NCBI RefSeq assembly: GCF_946151075.1
Contig: NZ_OX267715.1
Location: forward strand, 2,643,881 to 2,707,880
DNA: 64,000 bases
Direction of reading: 5' to 3'
Source of the DNA: Neobacillus sp. Marseille-Q6967
GTDB taxonomy: Bacteria; Bacillota; Bacilli; Bacillales; Cytobacillaceae
Translations under genes and position numbers: made by a program
Shown here: piece after piece, positions 7,356 through 16,532 of the stretch
Numbering within the stretch: position 1 is the stretch's first letter
How the letters are laid out: every line of letters starts with the position of its first letter
The notes under the pieces: generated by a model
Databases searched by the model: none
What the model saw: the letters and a program-made list of their open reading frames with translations, nothing else
Told to the model about the DNA's origin: nothing

Positions 7356-9320
7356 TTATTGAGATTCTGGATATGGTACAGATTGCTCTTCTATTACTTG
7401 ACTGTCTCTTACAACCTTATAACCAGCTTCACCCTCGAATGGTACGAGGAGGTCAATTTTAATTTTCGTTGTTGATGTTATGGTAAAGCTTTCTGCCGGT
7501 GTGGTCATACTGCGGTTTACATCCTGAATATAAATGAAAACTTCTTGTTTTTGACCAGGCTCTTCGGCAGTGTACTCAATTGTAATATCAACTGTAACTG
7601 GTTTATGAGGCTTTTCCTCTTTCCCCTTAGAAATAACGACGGTAACCTTATCACCCTTGTTCATTTCTGTTCCAGATGGGGGATTTTGCGAAATAATCAT
7701 ACCGGCAGGGATTGTATCATGAAACTGTTCCTGTGATGCATCCATTGTTAGTCCGACTGAATTTATATAATCCTGCGCCCCTTGGGTATTATACTGGGTT
7801 AGATCCCTCAATAGAATTTTTTCAGGACCTTTACTAACCTCAAATTCTATAACTGTATCTTCCGGTACAACTTCTTCTCCGCTCTCAGGGTTTTGACTCA
7901 GAATGGTGCCTGGCTCACTCTCATCGTACACTTCTGTTATCTCAATATCTTTAAAATTGTAATTATCTAATAACCGGACAACATCATCATAATTACGGTT
8001 CACATAATCTGACAATTCATATTTTTCTTTTCCCAGGCTAATATAAATTGCAACAGAAGAAGTTTCTTTCACAGTAGTGCCTTCTTCAGGATTGGTTTTA
8101 ATGACTCTGCCTTCTTCTATTTCCTCATCATGAATCTCGATTTCTTCGGACACAACCAACCCTTGTGATTCCAGTGTCGACACCGCTTCATCGACTTCCA
8201 TTCCACTCACGTCTGGTATGGTAATGTCTTTAGCCGATAATAAACCAGGTAAAAAAGTAATGGCTAACACTCCAAGTAAAGTCAATACAAAAAAAGTTGA
8301 AATTAAGATAAAAGGCCATTTTTTCCGTTTTTTCTTTTCATTTTCTTTTTTAGGTTTATCGGTTGGATTTTGAGTTTTTTCCTGACTATGAATTAATGTT
8401 TCATCCAAATTCTTAAGAGGTTTATCATTGGTTATTACGGGTATTGCTTTTGTAGCTTCATCATCAACCGGAATAACAAACTTTGGTTCATTCATCCGTT
8501 CCGGATCTAGTGCAGTTCTTAAATCCTCCTCCATTTCATCAACACTGTTATAACGATGGAATGGATCTTTAGCCGTTGCCTTTAATACAATATTTTCAAC
8601 ACTTTGAGGTATAGAAGAATTCCATCTTCTAACAGATGGTGTTTCTGATTGCAAGTGTTTGAGCGCAATCGAAACAGCAGATTCACCCGAGAAAGGCAAT
8701 CGGCCTGTAAGTAATTCAAACATCACAATTCCTAATGAATAAATATCCGATTTTTTATTTGCCATCCCTCCGCGGGCTTGTTCAGGTGATAAATAGTGTA
8801 CAGACCCAAGAACGGAATTGGTTTGCGTAATACTTGTTGCACTTAGAGCCATTGCAATTCCAAAATCGGTAATCTTCACATTACCGAAACGGTCGACAAG
8901 GATATTATGAGGTTTAATATCACGATGAACGATATGATTTTGATGGGCATGGGAAATGGCTGATGTCAATTGTTTCATAATCTCAAGAGTTTCCTCTACT
9001 CTTAAGGGTGAACTTTGTTGTATGTATTGTTTTAATGTTTGACCATCAACATATTCCATTACAATATAATAAAGATCCTTTTCTTCCCCAACATCATAGA
9101 TATTTACTATATTTGGGTGGGCAAGACTTGTGGCAGATTGTGCTTCCCTGCGGAATCGGCGAATAAATTCTTCATCATTGGCAAAGTCCAAACGCAGCAT
9201 TTTAACAGCGACGTCCCGGTCAAGGATCATATCGTGGGCTAAATAGACATTCGCCATACCGCCCCCGCCAATCATCTCCAAAATTTTATAGCGGCCACTT
9301 AATCTTTTACCAATTAACAT
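7356..9320 (-). CDS. prkC: Membrane Ser/Thr protein kinase with PASTA repeats
   Basis: PrkC senses muropeptides and phosphorylates translation and wall-control proteins; it helps trigger spore germination. It has 654 residues: kinase domain about 11-270 with glycine loop GGGGMANVY, lysine 40 in VAVKML, HRDIKPHN with catalytic Asp 134 and DFG 152-154; a basic stretch; one membrane helix about 335-357; then three extracellular PASTA repeats (about 363-431, 432-498, 499-567) and a C-terminal Ig-like domain. The ATG directly follows the prpC stop, as expected for a kinase/phosphatase pair. Confidence 0.96.
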   Translation of the reverse strand: MLIGKRLSGRYKILEMIGGGGMANVYLAHDMILDRDVAVKMLRLDFANDEEFIRRFRREAQSATSLAHPNIVNIYDVGEEKDLYYIVMEYVDGQTLKQYIQQSSPLRVEETLEIMKQLTSAISHAHQNHIVHRDIKPHNILVDRFGNVKITDFGIAMALSATSITQTNSVLGSVHYLSPEQARGGMANKKSDIYSLGIVMFELLTGRLPFSGESAVSIALKHLQSETPSVRRWNSSIPQSVENIVLKATAKDPFHRYNSVDEMEEDLRTALDPERMNEPKFVIPVDDEATKAIPVITNDKPLKNLDETLIHSQEKTQNPTDKPKKENEKKKRKKWPFILISTFFVLTLLGVLAITFLPGLLSAKDITIPDVSGMEVDEAVSTLESQGLVVSEEIEIHDEEIEEGRVIKTNPEEGTTVKETSSVAIYISLGKEKYELSDYVNRNYDDVVRLLDNYNFKDIEITEVYDESEPGTILSQNPESGEEVVPEDTVIEFEVSKGPEKILLRDLTQYNTQGAQDYINSVGLTMDASQEQFHDTIPAGMIISQNPPSGTEMNKGDKVTVVISKGKEEKPHKPVTVDITIEYTAEEPGQKQEVFIYIQDVNRSMTTPAESFTITSTTKIKIDLLVPFEGEAGYKVVRDSQVIEEQSVPYPESQ

Positions 9321-10082
9321 CTAAACATCACCCTCACTGCCATCAAAAAACTCCATAATTGCCAGAGTAATATTATCCTCGCCGCCATATTCATTTGCTA
9401 AAGAGATCAACCTATCCGCTTTTTCCTCCAAAGAATGATCATTTGTAAGGATTTCGAGCATTTCTCCTTCATTGACCTTATTCGATAGCCCGTCTGAGCA
9501 TAGTAAAAGAAGGTCACCTTCCTCAAATGTGATGGTTCTAATATCAATATTTACTGTATGCTCCGTTCCAAGTGCCCTTAAAATAACATTCTTTCTTGGA
9601 TGATGCTCAGCATCTTCCTTGGATATTGTCCCTGTTCGTACTAATTCATTTACGAGTGTATGGTCTTCCGTTAGCTGCTTAAATCCCATATCATTTAATA
9701 AATAGCAGCGGCTGTCCCCTACATGAGCAATAGTTGAAAACTGATTCGTCGCAATAACTGCTTCAATCGTGGTACCCATACCTTCACATTCTGAATGATT
9801 ATTAGAGTGTTCAAACACTAACTTATTAACATGAAGGATCTTCGTTTTCAGCCATTCTTCTGCTTGTTCTGGTGTTCTTATCCCTTCTGTCTCTTCCCAC
9901 ATTTCTTTTAAGTAGGTTAAGGTCATATTGCTTGCAACATCGCCAGCGCGGTGGCCGCCCATACCATCTGCTACGATGGCAAGGCGGTATCCGTCCCGGT
10001 TCATAAAGATACCCACGCTGTCTTCATTATTCTTGCGGATTCTCCCTACATCTGTTCTATATACAGCCTTCAAAACTGTCAC
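9321..10082 (-). CDS. prpC: PP2C-family protein phosphatase, PrkC partner
   Basis: Removes phosphate from PrkC and its substrates. The 253-residue PPM/PP2C fold has metal-binding VADGMGGHRAGDVAS near 33-47, GMGTTIEA, AHVGDSRCYL and CSDGLSNKV, ending with YGGEDNIT. The GTG at 10082 is chosen because its A of TGA is shared with the rlmN stop (GTGA), AGGAG lies just upstream, and the length then equals B. subtilis PrpC; an in-frame ATG further upstream lies inside rlmN and would add 14 unrelated residues. It is translationally coupled to rlmN and prkC. Confidence 0.94.
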   Translation of the reverse strand: MTVLKAVYRTDVGRIRKNNEDSVGIFMNRDGYRLAIVADGMGGHRAGDVASNMTLTYLKEMWEETEGIRTPEQAEEWLKTKILHVNKLVFEHSNNHSECEGMGTTIEAVIATNQFSTIAHVGDSRCYLLNDMGFKQLTEDHTLVNELVRTGTISKEDAEHHPRKNVILRALGTEHTVNIDIRTITFEEGDLLLLCSDGLSNKVNEGEMLEILTNDHSLEEKADRLISLANEYGGEDNITLAIMEFFDGSEGDV

Positions 10083-11170
10083 CTCGTCTCCTCTTTCCGC
10101 TCCTTTGCACGAAGTTGTCCACATGCTGCGTCGATATCATGGCCGTGCTCTCTGCGAATGGTTACATTTATTCCCCGTTTTTTCAACGTTTTTTCAAAAG
10201 CAAAGATTTTATCCCGAGGGGTTCTTACATAATCCCTCTCAGGAACATAATTAACTGGGATAAGGTTCACATGGCATTTCAAACCTTTTAACAAGTCAGC
10301 AAGCTCTTCTGCGTGCTCCACTGAATCATTGACACCGCCGAACAGTCCATATTCAAAACTTATCCGTCGTCCAGTTTTCTCAATATAATACCTGACAGAT
10401 TTCATTAGTTCATCCAGTTTATATGCCCGGTTAATAGGCATTAAGCGGGAGCGTATTTCTGTATTAGGAGCATGAAGCGAAATCGCAAAATTAATCTGCA
10501 TGTCTTCATCGGCAAATTGATAAATTTTCGGTACGATTCCACTGGTAGATACCGTAATATGGCGTGCCCCTATATTGAGTCCGTTCTCATGATTAATAAT
10601 TTTCAAAAACGAGAGCATATTATCATAATTATCAAATGGCTCACCGATCCCCATAATGACTACTGAGCTAACACGCTCATCGGTTTCATCAAGAGCCTGC
10701 TGGACTGTAACAACTTGCGAAACAATTTCGCCCGCCTCTAAATGACGTTTCAATCCACCTAGTGTGGATGCACAAAAAGTACAGCCAATGCGGCAGCCAA
10801 CTTGTGTTGTAACGCAGACTGAATTTCCATAATCATGACGCATTAAAACTGTTTCAATGGAGTAGCCGTCATGAAGTTCAAAAAGAAATTTAATCGTACC
10901 ATCTGATGATGTCTGTTTGATTACTGTCTTAAGCGTTGTTAATTGAAAATGCTCTGAAAGCTTATCACGTAAGCCCTTAGACAAGTTACTCATATCTTCA
11001 AAAGAAGTGATTCTTTTCTTATATAGCCAATCAAAAATTTGCTCTGCGCGAAACGGTTTCTCGCCATTCTCCGATAACCATTCCTTCATTTCATGGAGCT
11101 GTAAAGAATATATGGATGTTTTTCTCTCTTCTACTGTTGTATTTTTCTCAGTTGTCTTTAATTGTTCCAA
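10079..11170 (-). CDS. rlmN: Dual-specificity 23S rRNA/tRNA A2 methyltransferase RlmN
   Basis: Radical-SAM enzyme methylating C2 of A2503 in 23S rRNA and A37 in some tRNAs. It has 363 residues. The cluster-binding motif CRIGCTFCAS (CxxxCxxC) is near residues 126-135; GIGEPFDNYDN, ISLHAPN and the C-terminal CGQLRAKE carrying the methyl-transfer cysteine are visible. The start is TTG at 11170-11168 with AAGGTG 6 bp upstream. It follows rsmB by 3 bp and overlaps prpC by 4 bp. Confidence 0.95.
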   Translation of the reverse strand: MEQLKTTEKNTTVEERKTSIYSLQLHEMKEWLSENGEKPFRAEQIFDWLYKKRITSFEDMSNLSKGLRDKLSEHFQLTTLKTVIKQTSSDGTIKFLFELHDGYSIETVLMRHDYGNSVCVTTQVGCRIGCTFCASTLGGLKRHLEAGEIVSQVVTVQQALDETDERVSSVVIMGIGEPFDNYDNMLSFLKIINHENGLNIGARHITVSTSGIVPKIYQFADEDMQINFAISLHAPNTEIRSRLMPINRAYKLDELMKSVRYYIEKTGRRISFEYGLFGGVNDSVEHAEELADLLKGLKCHVNLIPVNYVPERDYVRTPRDKIFAFEKTLKKRGINVTIRREHGHDIDAACGQLRAKERKEETR

Positions 11171-11173
11171 CTG

Positions 11174-12523
11174 TTACACCTTCTTTCTTAAAACTGCGAT
11201 AAAGAAACCGTCAGAGCCAAAATCTTGAGGGTAAATTTGTAAAAATTCATCCGTTATCAACGGCTGTACTGCTTCTGGCATTCGGGTTTTAAAACTGACG
11301 TCTGGTTCAAACTCTGGATGTTTTGCTAGAAATCCCTTAACGGTTGTTTCATTTTCTTCTTTATCTACTGTACACGTACTATAGACTAGAATACCACCTT
11401 TTTTAACTAAAACTCCTACAGATTCTAACAGGTTTTGCTGAATCGTACTTAATTGATATACATCTTGCTCTTTTTTCGTATATTTTATATCCGGTTTTCT
11501 TCTCAATACTCCTAAACCGGAGCACGGTGCATCAAGCAGAATTCGATCAAAGGATTCCTCTTCAAACTCTTCTCCTGCTTTTCTAGAATCCATTGTAAAA
11601 GTCTTAATATTTTTTAAACCTAAACGTTCTGCATTATCGTTGATTAATTTGACCTTGTGATCATGAAGGTCAAGCGAGATCACTTTTCCAGTATTCTGCA
11701 TTTGTTCCGCTATATGGGTACTTTTTCCTCCTGGTGCAGCACATGCATCAAGGACAGTTTCATTCTCTTGTGCTCCTAGAGCATAGGAGACCAGCATCGA
11801 GCTTTCATCTTGTATTGTAATCAGTCCATTTTTAAATGCCCTTGAGTGAGCTAAATTACCTTTTAACGACCGAATGGCTTCGGGTATAACCGGACTTTTT
11901 TCAATATGGAAGCCTTCTTCATCAAGGTCTTCAATACATTCTCGGATACTCGTTTTGGTAAGATTTACTCTCGCTGTTTGTAATGGCGCTGTTAAATTTG
12001 TTTCACACATTTGTTTCGTTTTATCAAAGCCAAATTGGTTTACCCATCTTATAACTAACCACATAGGATGGCTGGTTTCAATCGATAATCTTTCAACTGG
12101 ATCAGCTACTTCCTCAAGCGAAGGTATGCCCTCCCTTTGGATGCTCCTTAATACACCATTCACCATACCTGAAATTCCTTTATGTCCCCGCTTTTTTGCA
12201 ATTTCGACTGCCTCAAAAATCGCCGCGCGGTCTGGGATTTTATCAAGGTAAATCATTTGGTAAAGTGTCAATCTTAATAACTGGAGTACCCAGTTTTCCA
12301 GTTTTTTTGGGTTTTTAATAAATGGCTTTAAGAAGTAATCTAAAGCCATTCTTCTTTGGATGGTTCCATAAGTTAGTTCCGTTAATAAACCAACATCAAT
12401 AGGCGCTATCTTATTTTTCTCAATCGTACTATTTAGCAGCAAATTGCTGTAGGATTGGTTTTTTTCAATAGTTGTCAGCAATTCCATCGCTGTTTCACGT
12501 ACATTTTTTTTATTTGAAGTCAT
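11174..12523 (-). CDS. rsmB: 16S rRNA cytosine-967 C5-methyltransferase RsmB
   Basis: Methylates C967 of 16S rRNA. It has 449 residues: an N-terminal NusB-like RNA-binding domain (about 1-130) and a C-terminal Rossmann methyltransferase domain with SAM motif DACAAPGGKSTHIAE, the PCSGLGVLRRKPD motif and catalytic-cysteine YSTCTVDKEENE. The ATG at 12523 has TTAGGAGAG before it and lies 1 bp after the fmt stop. Part of the def-fmt-rsmB-rlmN translation block. Confidence 0.95.
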   Translation of the reverse strand: MTSNKKNVRETAMELLTTIEKNQSYSNLLLNSTIEKNKIAPIDVGLLTELTYGTIQRRMALDYFLKPFIKNPKKLENWVLQLLRLTLYQMIYLDKIPDRAAIFEAVEIAKKRGHKGISGMVNGVLRSIQREGIPSLEEVADPVERLSIETSHPMWLVIRWVNQFGFDKTKQMCETNLTAPLQTARVNLTKTSIRECIEDLDEEGFHIEKSPVIPEAIRSLKGNLAHSRAFKNGLITIQDESSMLVSYALGAQENETVLDACAAPGGKSTHIAEQMQNTGKVISLDLHDHKVKLINDNAERLGLKNIKTFTMDSRKAGEEFEEESFDRILLDAPCSGLGVLRRKPDIKYTKKEQDVYQLSTIQQNLLESVGVLVKKGGILVYSTCTVDKEENETTVKGFLAKHPEFEPDVSFKTRMPEAVQPLITDEFLQIYPQDFGSDGFFIAVLRKKV

Positions 12524-12524
12524 G

Positions 12525-13469
12525 TTACTCTCCTAATTTGCTTCCAGCAGTAAGTTTAGATCCTGCTCCCCTTACAAACTCTTCGCCTGTCATTTTAGTT
12601 TTTCCAGAAGGCTGTATTTCAGTTATCTTAATGTGAGTTTCGTTTCCTGTACTAACCGTTATTCCATCTGCCTCAATCTTTACAATGGTTCCAGGCTCCT
12701 GATTTTTGCTGCCAGAAACTTTCTCAGAACGCCAAATTTTTAATACCTTTCCGTCAAGCATGGTAAAAGCGACAGGCCAAGGATTTAAGCCGCGGATGTG
12801 GTTATAAATTTCTTCTCCCGTTTTCTTCCAATCAATTTTTTCCTGCTCCCGCTTTATGTTATAAGCAAATGTTGCCAGCTCATTATTTTGTGGAATTGGG
12901 GTTAATTTACCTTCAAGCAGCTGAGGCAATGTTTTCGATAACAACTCCGCACCTGCCGCACTCAGCTTGTCATGAAGAGTGCCAACGTTATCTTCCTCCG
13001 TTATTGGAACTTCAACCTGGGTTAAAATATCACCTGCATCTAATTTTTCAACCATATACATAATCGTTATTCCTGTTTTTGGTTTCCCTTGGATAATGGA
13101 GTAATGGATAGGTGCTCCTCCACGCAGTTCCGGCAGCAGAGAAGCATGGACATTAATACATCCAAACTTTGGAGCATCTAATAACGCCTTAGGTAAAATT
13201 TGCCCAAATGCCGCGGTAATAATTAAATCAGGTTGTAATGAAAGTATTTTATCCAGTTCCTCTTGTTCACGGATTTTTTCCGGCTGAAAAACGGGTATTC
13301 CGTGTTTCACGGCTTCTACCTTCACCGGAGGCGGTGTCAATACTTTTTTTCTTCCCACCGGACGGTCTGGCTGGGTGACAACTCCGATCACTTCGTAACC
13401 GTCAGCAATAATCTGCCTTAGTACCGGTACTGAGAAATCAGGGGTTCCCATAAAAACAATTTTTGTCAT
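12525..13469 (-). CDS. fmt: Methionyl-tRNA formyltransferase
   Basis: Formylates initiator Met-tRNA using 10-formyl-tetrahydrofolate. It has 314 residues: an N-terminal formyltransferase domain with FMGTPDFSVPVL, INVHASLLPELRGGAPIHYS (catalytic histidine and the SLLP signature near 108-127) and a C-terminal OB-type tRNA-binding domain. The ATG overlaps the def stop (ATGA), placing formylation and deformylation genes in tandem. Confidence 0.97.
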   Translation of the reverse strand: MTKIVFMGTPDFSVPVLRQIIADGYEVIGVVTQPDRPVGRKKVLTPPPVKVEAVKHGIPVFQPEKIREQEELDKILSLQPDLIITAAFGQILPKALLDAPKFGCINVHASLLPELRGGAPIHYSIIQGKPKTGITIMYMVEKLDAGDILTQVEVPITEEDNVGTLHDKLSAAGAELLSKTLPQLLEGKLTPIPQNNELATFAYNIKREQEKIDWKKTGEEIYNHIRGLNPWPVAFTMLDGKVLKIWRSEKVSGSKNQEPGTIVKIEADGITVSTGNETHIKITEIQPSGKTKMTGEEFVRGAGSKLTAGSKLGE

Positions 13470-13951
13470 TCACTTTCTTCTCCTTTTAACTCTTCTTCCT
13501 CAAGATATCGGGAAACTTTTGTCGTAAACAAAATCCCCTCTAAATGGTCGATTTCATGCTGTATCGCCCGGGCAAGAAAATCCTCTGCTTCAAGCATGTA
13601 CTTTCTCCCTTTTCTGTCAAAAGCCTCGATTTTCACATAATAAGGACGGGTTACTTCCCCGAAAAGATTAGGAAAACTTAGGCACCCTTCTGGTCCCGTT
13701 TGTTCCCCTGATGTTTTTAGGATTTTAGGATTGATCATTTCGATCGTTCCCATCTCATCATCGATGTCGACAATGGCGATTCTTTCGTCTAAACCAATTT
13801 GCGGTGCTGCAAGTCCAACACCGTCATGTTCAATCATTGTATCGTACATATCTTCAAGTAATTTTGCCAGCTTCTTGTCAAATCTAGTTACTGGTTTGCA
13901 CTTTTTTTCTAAGATCTCCGCAGGGTAAATCACGATATTCTGTATAGCCAA
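13466..13951 (-). CDS. def: Peptide deformylase
   Basis: Removes the N-formyl group from nascent proteins using a metal ion. It has 161 residues with the three family motifs: GVGLAAPQIG, EGCLSFP (metal cysteine) and QHEIDHLEG (two metal histidines and catalytic Glu). The start is TTG at 13951-13949 with GGAGG 8 bp upstream. It overlaps fmt by 4 bp. A repeat fragment sits in the gap between def and priA. Confidence 0.96.
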   Translation of the reverse strand: MAIQNIVIYPAEILEKKCKPVTRFDKKLAKLLEDMYDTMIEHDGVGLAAPQIGLDERIAIVDIDDEMGTIEMINPKILKTSGEQTGPEGCLSFPNLFGEVTRPYYVKIEAFDRKGRKYMLEAEDFLARAIQHEIDHLEGILFTTKVSRYLEEEELKGEESE

Positions 13952-13995
13952 AGCTGTTCCTCCATTTTGCCGAAAGGCAAATTTTTCTGTAATAC

Positions 13996-14024
13996 TTGCC
14001 TGTTGATTTCCGCTCCAGGCAACA
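13996..14024. repeat. Fragment of dispersed hairpin repeat (family A)
   Basis: The stretch CCTGTTGATTTCCGCTCCAGG resembles one end of the longer copies at 56309-56498 and 41449-41520 (TTGATT, GCTCCAGG). It looks like an eroded remnant in the def-priA gap, which holds nothing else I recognise. Confidence 0.55.
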
Positions 14025-14120
14025 AAGTGAAAAAAACATGTATCTTTAATTTAGCCTTTTTTTATTCATTTTCGCCCAAAAAACCTTATCATAACCTTTG
14101 ACTGCCTTGTTTATTGCTGT

Positions 14121-16532
14121 TTACATCAATATAAATGGGTTTACATCAATAGAGACTTGTAAACCACTTTTAGAATCTGTTTGATATTGATCGAGTACGG
14201 TTTTTAAGGTTTGGATCAGTTGGGGCTCCCGTTTGAATTTTATTAAACAGTGGTACCGATATCGGTTATTAATTCTTGGAATGGGTGATGCCGCAGGTCC
14301 TAACACAACTGCTTGATTGGAAATACGGGAACGGACATAGGAGACAATTTTCTCTGTTGTCGAAACAACCGTCATTAACTCCTCATGACTGACGGTAATT
14401 AAAGCTAGATAGTAAAACGGCGGATAAAGATGGGTTTTTCGCACCATCATCTCCCGGTTGTAAAACCGGTCATAGTCCTGTGTACCGGCCATTTCGATGC
14501 TGTAATGTTCTGGAGTATAGGTTTGAATAATCACCTCACCAGGCAACTTATGCCTGCCCGCCCTTCCACTAACCTGTGTCAACAACTGGAAGGTTTTTTC
14601 AGAAGAACGAAAATCGGGTAAATGAAGCATCGTATCGGCAGACAGCACTCCCACAAGCGTTATGTTTGGAAAATCCAATCCTTTTGCAATCATTTGTGTT
14701 CCGAGGAGAATATCAGCTTTTCCATCCTGGAAGTCCTTAAGGAGTCTTTCATGAGCCCCTTTTCTTCCCGTCGTATCAACATCCATCCGTATCACTCTAG
14801 CCTCCGGAAGGATTTTTCCTAACTCGTCCTCAACCTTTTGTGTACCAGTTCCAAAATAACGGATATAATCACTGGAACATTCAGGACAGTTCTTTGGGAC
14901 ATAACTTTCATAGCCGCAATAATGGCATTTCATTTGTTCGTTAACTCGATGGTAGGTTAAGGATATATCACAATTAGGACAATTCATCACATACCCGCAA
15001 TCTCTGCACATAACAAAAGAGGAATGTCCCCGTTTATTAAGAAATAGCACGGTTTGTTCTTTTCGCTCTAATCGTACCTTTAATTTTTCTAAGAGCTTTC
15101 TAGAAAACATAGAACGGTTTCCCTCTCGAAGCTCCTCTCGCATGTCAATAATTTCTACAGCCGGTAATGCCTGATTGTTCATCCGGGTCGGCAGTGATAA
15201 AAGTTTATAAACTCCTTTTTGAGCTCTTGCAAACGATTCAAGTGATGGAGTAGCACTTCCAAGCACGACGGGACATTGATAATTTCTTGCCCGTTCAATC
15301 GCAACATCTCTGGCATGGTAACGAGGCATTTCTTCTTGTTTATAACTCGTTTCATGTTCTTCATCAATAATGATGATCCCAAGGTTTTCAAATGGGGCAA
15401 AGATGGCCGAGCGGGCGCCAACGACAACTTTTACTTCCTTCCGTTGAATTTTCCGCCATTCATCGTATTTTTCACCGGCAGAAAGTCCGCTGTGCATGAC
15501 CGCCACCTGCTCACCAAATCTGCCTTTAAAACGATTAACCATTTGCGGGGTTAGGGCAATTTCAGGAACAAGTACAATTGCTTCACGGCCTTTTTCAATA
15601 ACATTTTGGATTGATTGTAAATAGATTTCTGTCTTACCGCTCCCGGTTACCCCATATAAAAGAAATACATCATGACTTTTATCCTCAATGGAGTTTAAGA
15701 TGGGAGCAATCGCAGTTTGCTGATGGTCTGTTAATGACAGCGGCTCCGTTTGTTTAAAAGACCGATTTTCATAAGGATCACGATATACTTCCATATCCTG
15801 TTCACGGAGCAGATTTTTTTCAATTAGAGATTTTATTGTTGCTTGGGAAATCTTTAATTCCGCAAGCAGTTTCCTTAATTCAACTGCCTCATGATGGATA
15901 ATAAAATAAGCTAGAACTTCTTTTTGTTTTTCCGCTCTAGAGGGCAGATGCTGCCTTTCTTCCTCTAATTCCTTAGCTGTAACATTGGGAAGGATGAACT
16001 TCAGCTGCTTCTTTTTGAGCCGTTCTTTTACGTTATACATGACTTCAAGATGCCCTTTTACTGCCTCCCTGTGAAACATAGGCACCCAGCCATTTTTAAC
16101 CGCGTCTTCCCAATTGATTGTTTTCTCATTTCTAAAGATCTCTTGAAGCGGCAGCGGCAGGTCTGAAACAGTTACTCCATCTGCAAGTTTCACTATTTTT
16201 TCGTATTTTGCTTTCAAAGCGGCAGGAAGCATCGCTTGAAAAGCAGAAATTTTAAAACATAATGTATGTTCGGTCAGCCATTCCCCAAGTTCAAGTAAGT
16301 CCTGATTTAAGACAGGTTCCAGGTCCATTGGTTCACTTATTTGACGAAGCTTCTTAAAATCTGAGTGACTTTTTATTTCCAACACAAAGCCTTGTACTTT
16401 TCGTGGTCCAAATGGAACGATAACCCTCATACCTGGTTTGATTGTCTCTATGAAATCTTCTGGAATAAAATAATCAAAAGTCCTGTCTGTTTGTTTCGCA
16501 GGAACATCTACAACTACACTAGCAACTTTCAT
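14121..16532 (-). CDS. priA: Primosomal replication-restart helicase PriA
   Basis: Restarts collapsed replication forks by loading the primosome. It has 803 residues: N-terminal DNA-binding domain, Walker A GVTGSGKTEIYLQ near 294-306, DEEH box IIIDEEHETSYKQEE, a zinc-binding insertion with paired cysteines (CRDCGYVMNCPNC, CHYCGYESYVPKNCPEC) and later helicase motifs LLGTQMIAKGLDFPN and VSGRAGRHKLPGEV. It overlaps the 3' end of coaBC by 14 bp, an overlap typical of this gene pair. Confidence 0.97.
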   Translation of the reverse strand: MKVASVVVDVPAKQTDRTFDYFIPEDFIETIKPGMRVIVPFGPRKVQGFVLEIKSHSDFKKLRQISEPMDLEPVLNQDLLELGEWLTEHTLCFKISAFQAMLPAALKAKYEKIVKLADGVTVSDLPLPLQEIFRNEKTINWEDAVKNGWVPMFHREAVKGHLEVMYNVKERLKKKQLKFILPNVTAKELEEERQHLPSRAEKQKEVLAYFIIHHEAVELRKLLAELKISQATIKSLIEKNLLREQDMEVYRDPYENRSFKQTEPLSLTDHQQTAIAPILNSIEDKSHDVFLLYGVTGSGKTEIYLQSIQNVIEKGREAIVLVPEIALTPQMVNRFKGRFGEQVAVMHSGLSAGEKYDEWRKIQRKEVKVVVGARSAIFAPFENLGIIIIDEEHETSYKQEEMPRYHARDVAIERARNYQCPVVLGSATPSLESFARAQKGVYKLLSLPTRMNNQALPAVEIIDMREELREGNRSMFSRKLLEKLKVRLERKEQTVLFLNKRGHSSFVMCRDCGYVMNCPNCDISLTYHRVNEQMKCHYCGYESYVPKNCPECSSDYIRYFGTGTQKVEDELGKILPEARVIRMDVDTTGRKGAHERLLKDFQDGKADILLGTQMIAKGLDFPNITLVGVLSADTMLHLPDFRSSEKTFQLLTQVSGRAGRHKLPGEVIIQTYTPEHYSIEMAGTQDYDRFYNREMMVRKTHLYPPFYYLALITVSHEELMTVVSTTEKIVSYVRSRISNQAVVLGPAASPIPRINNRYRYHCLIKFKREPQLIQTLKTVLDQYQTDSKSGLQVSIDVNPFILM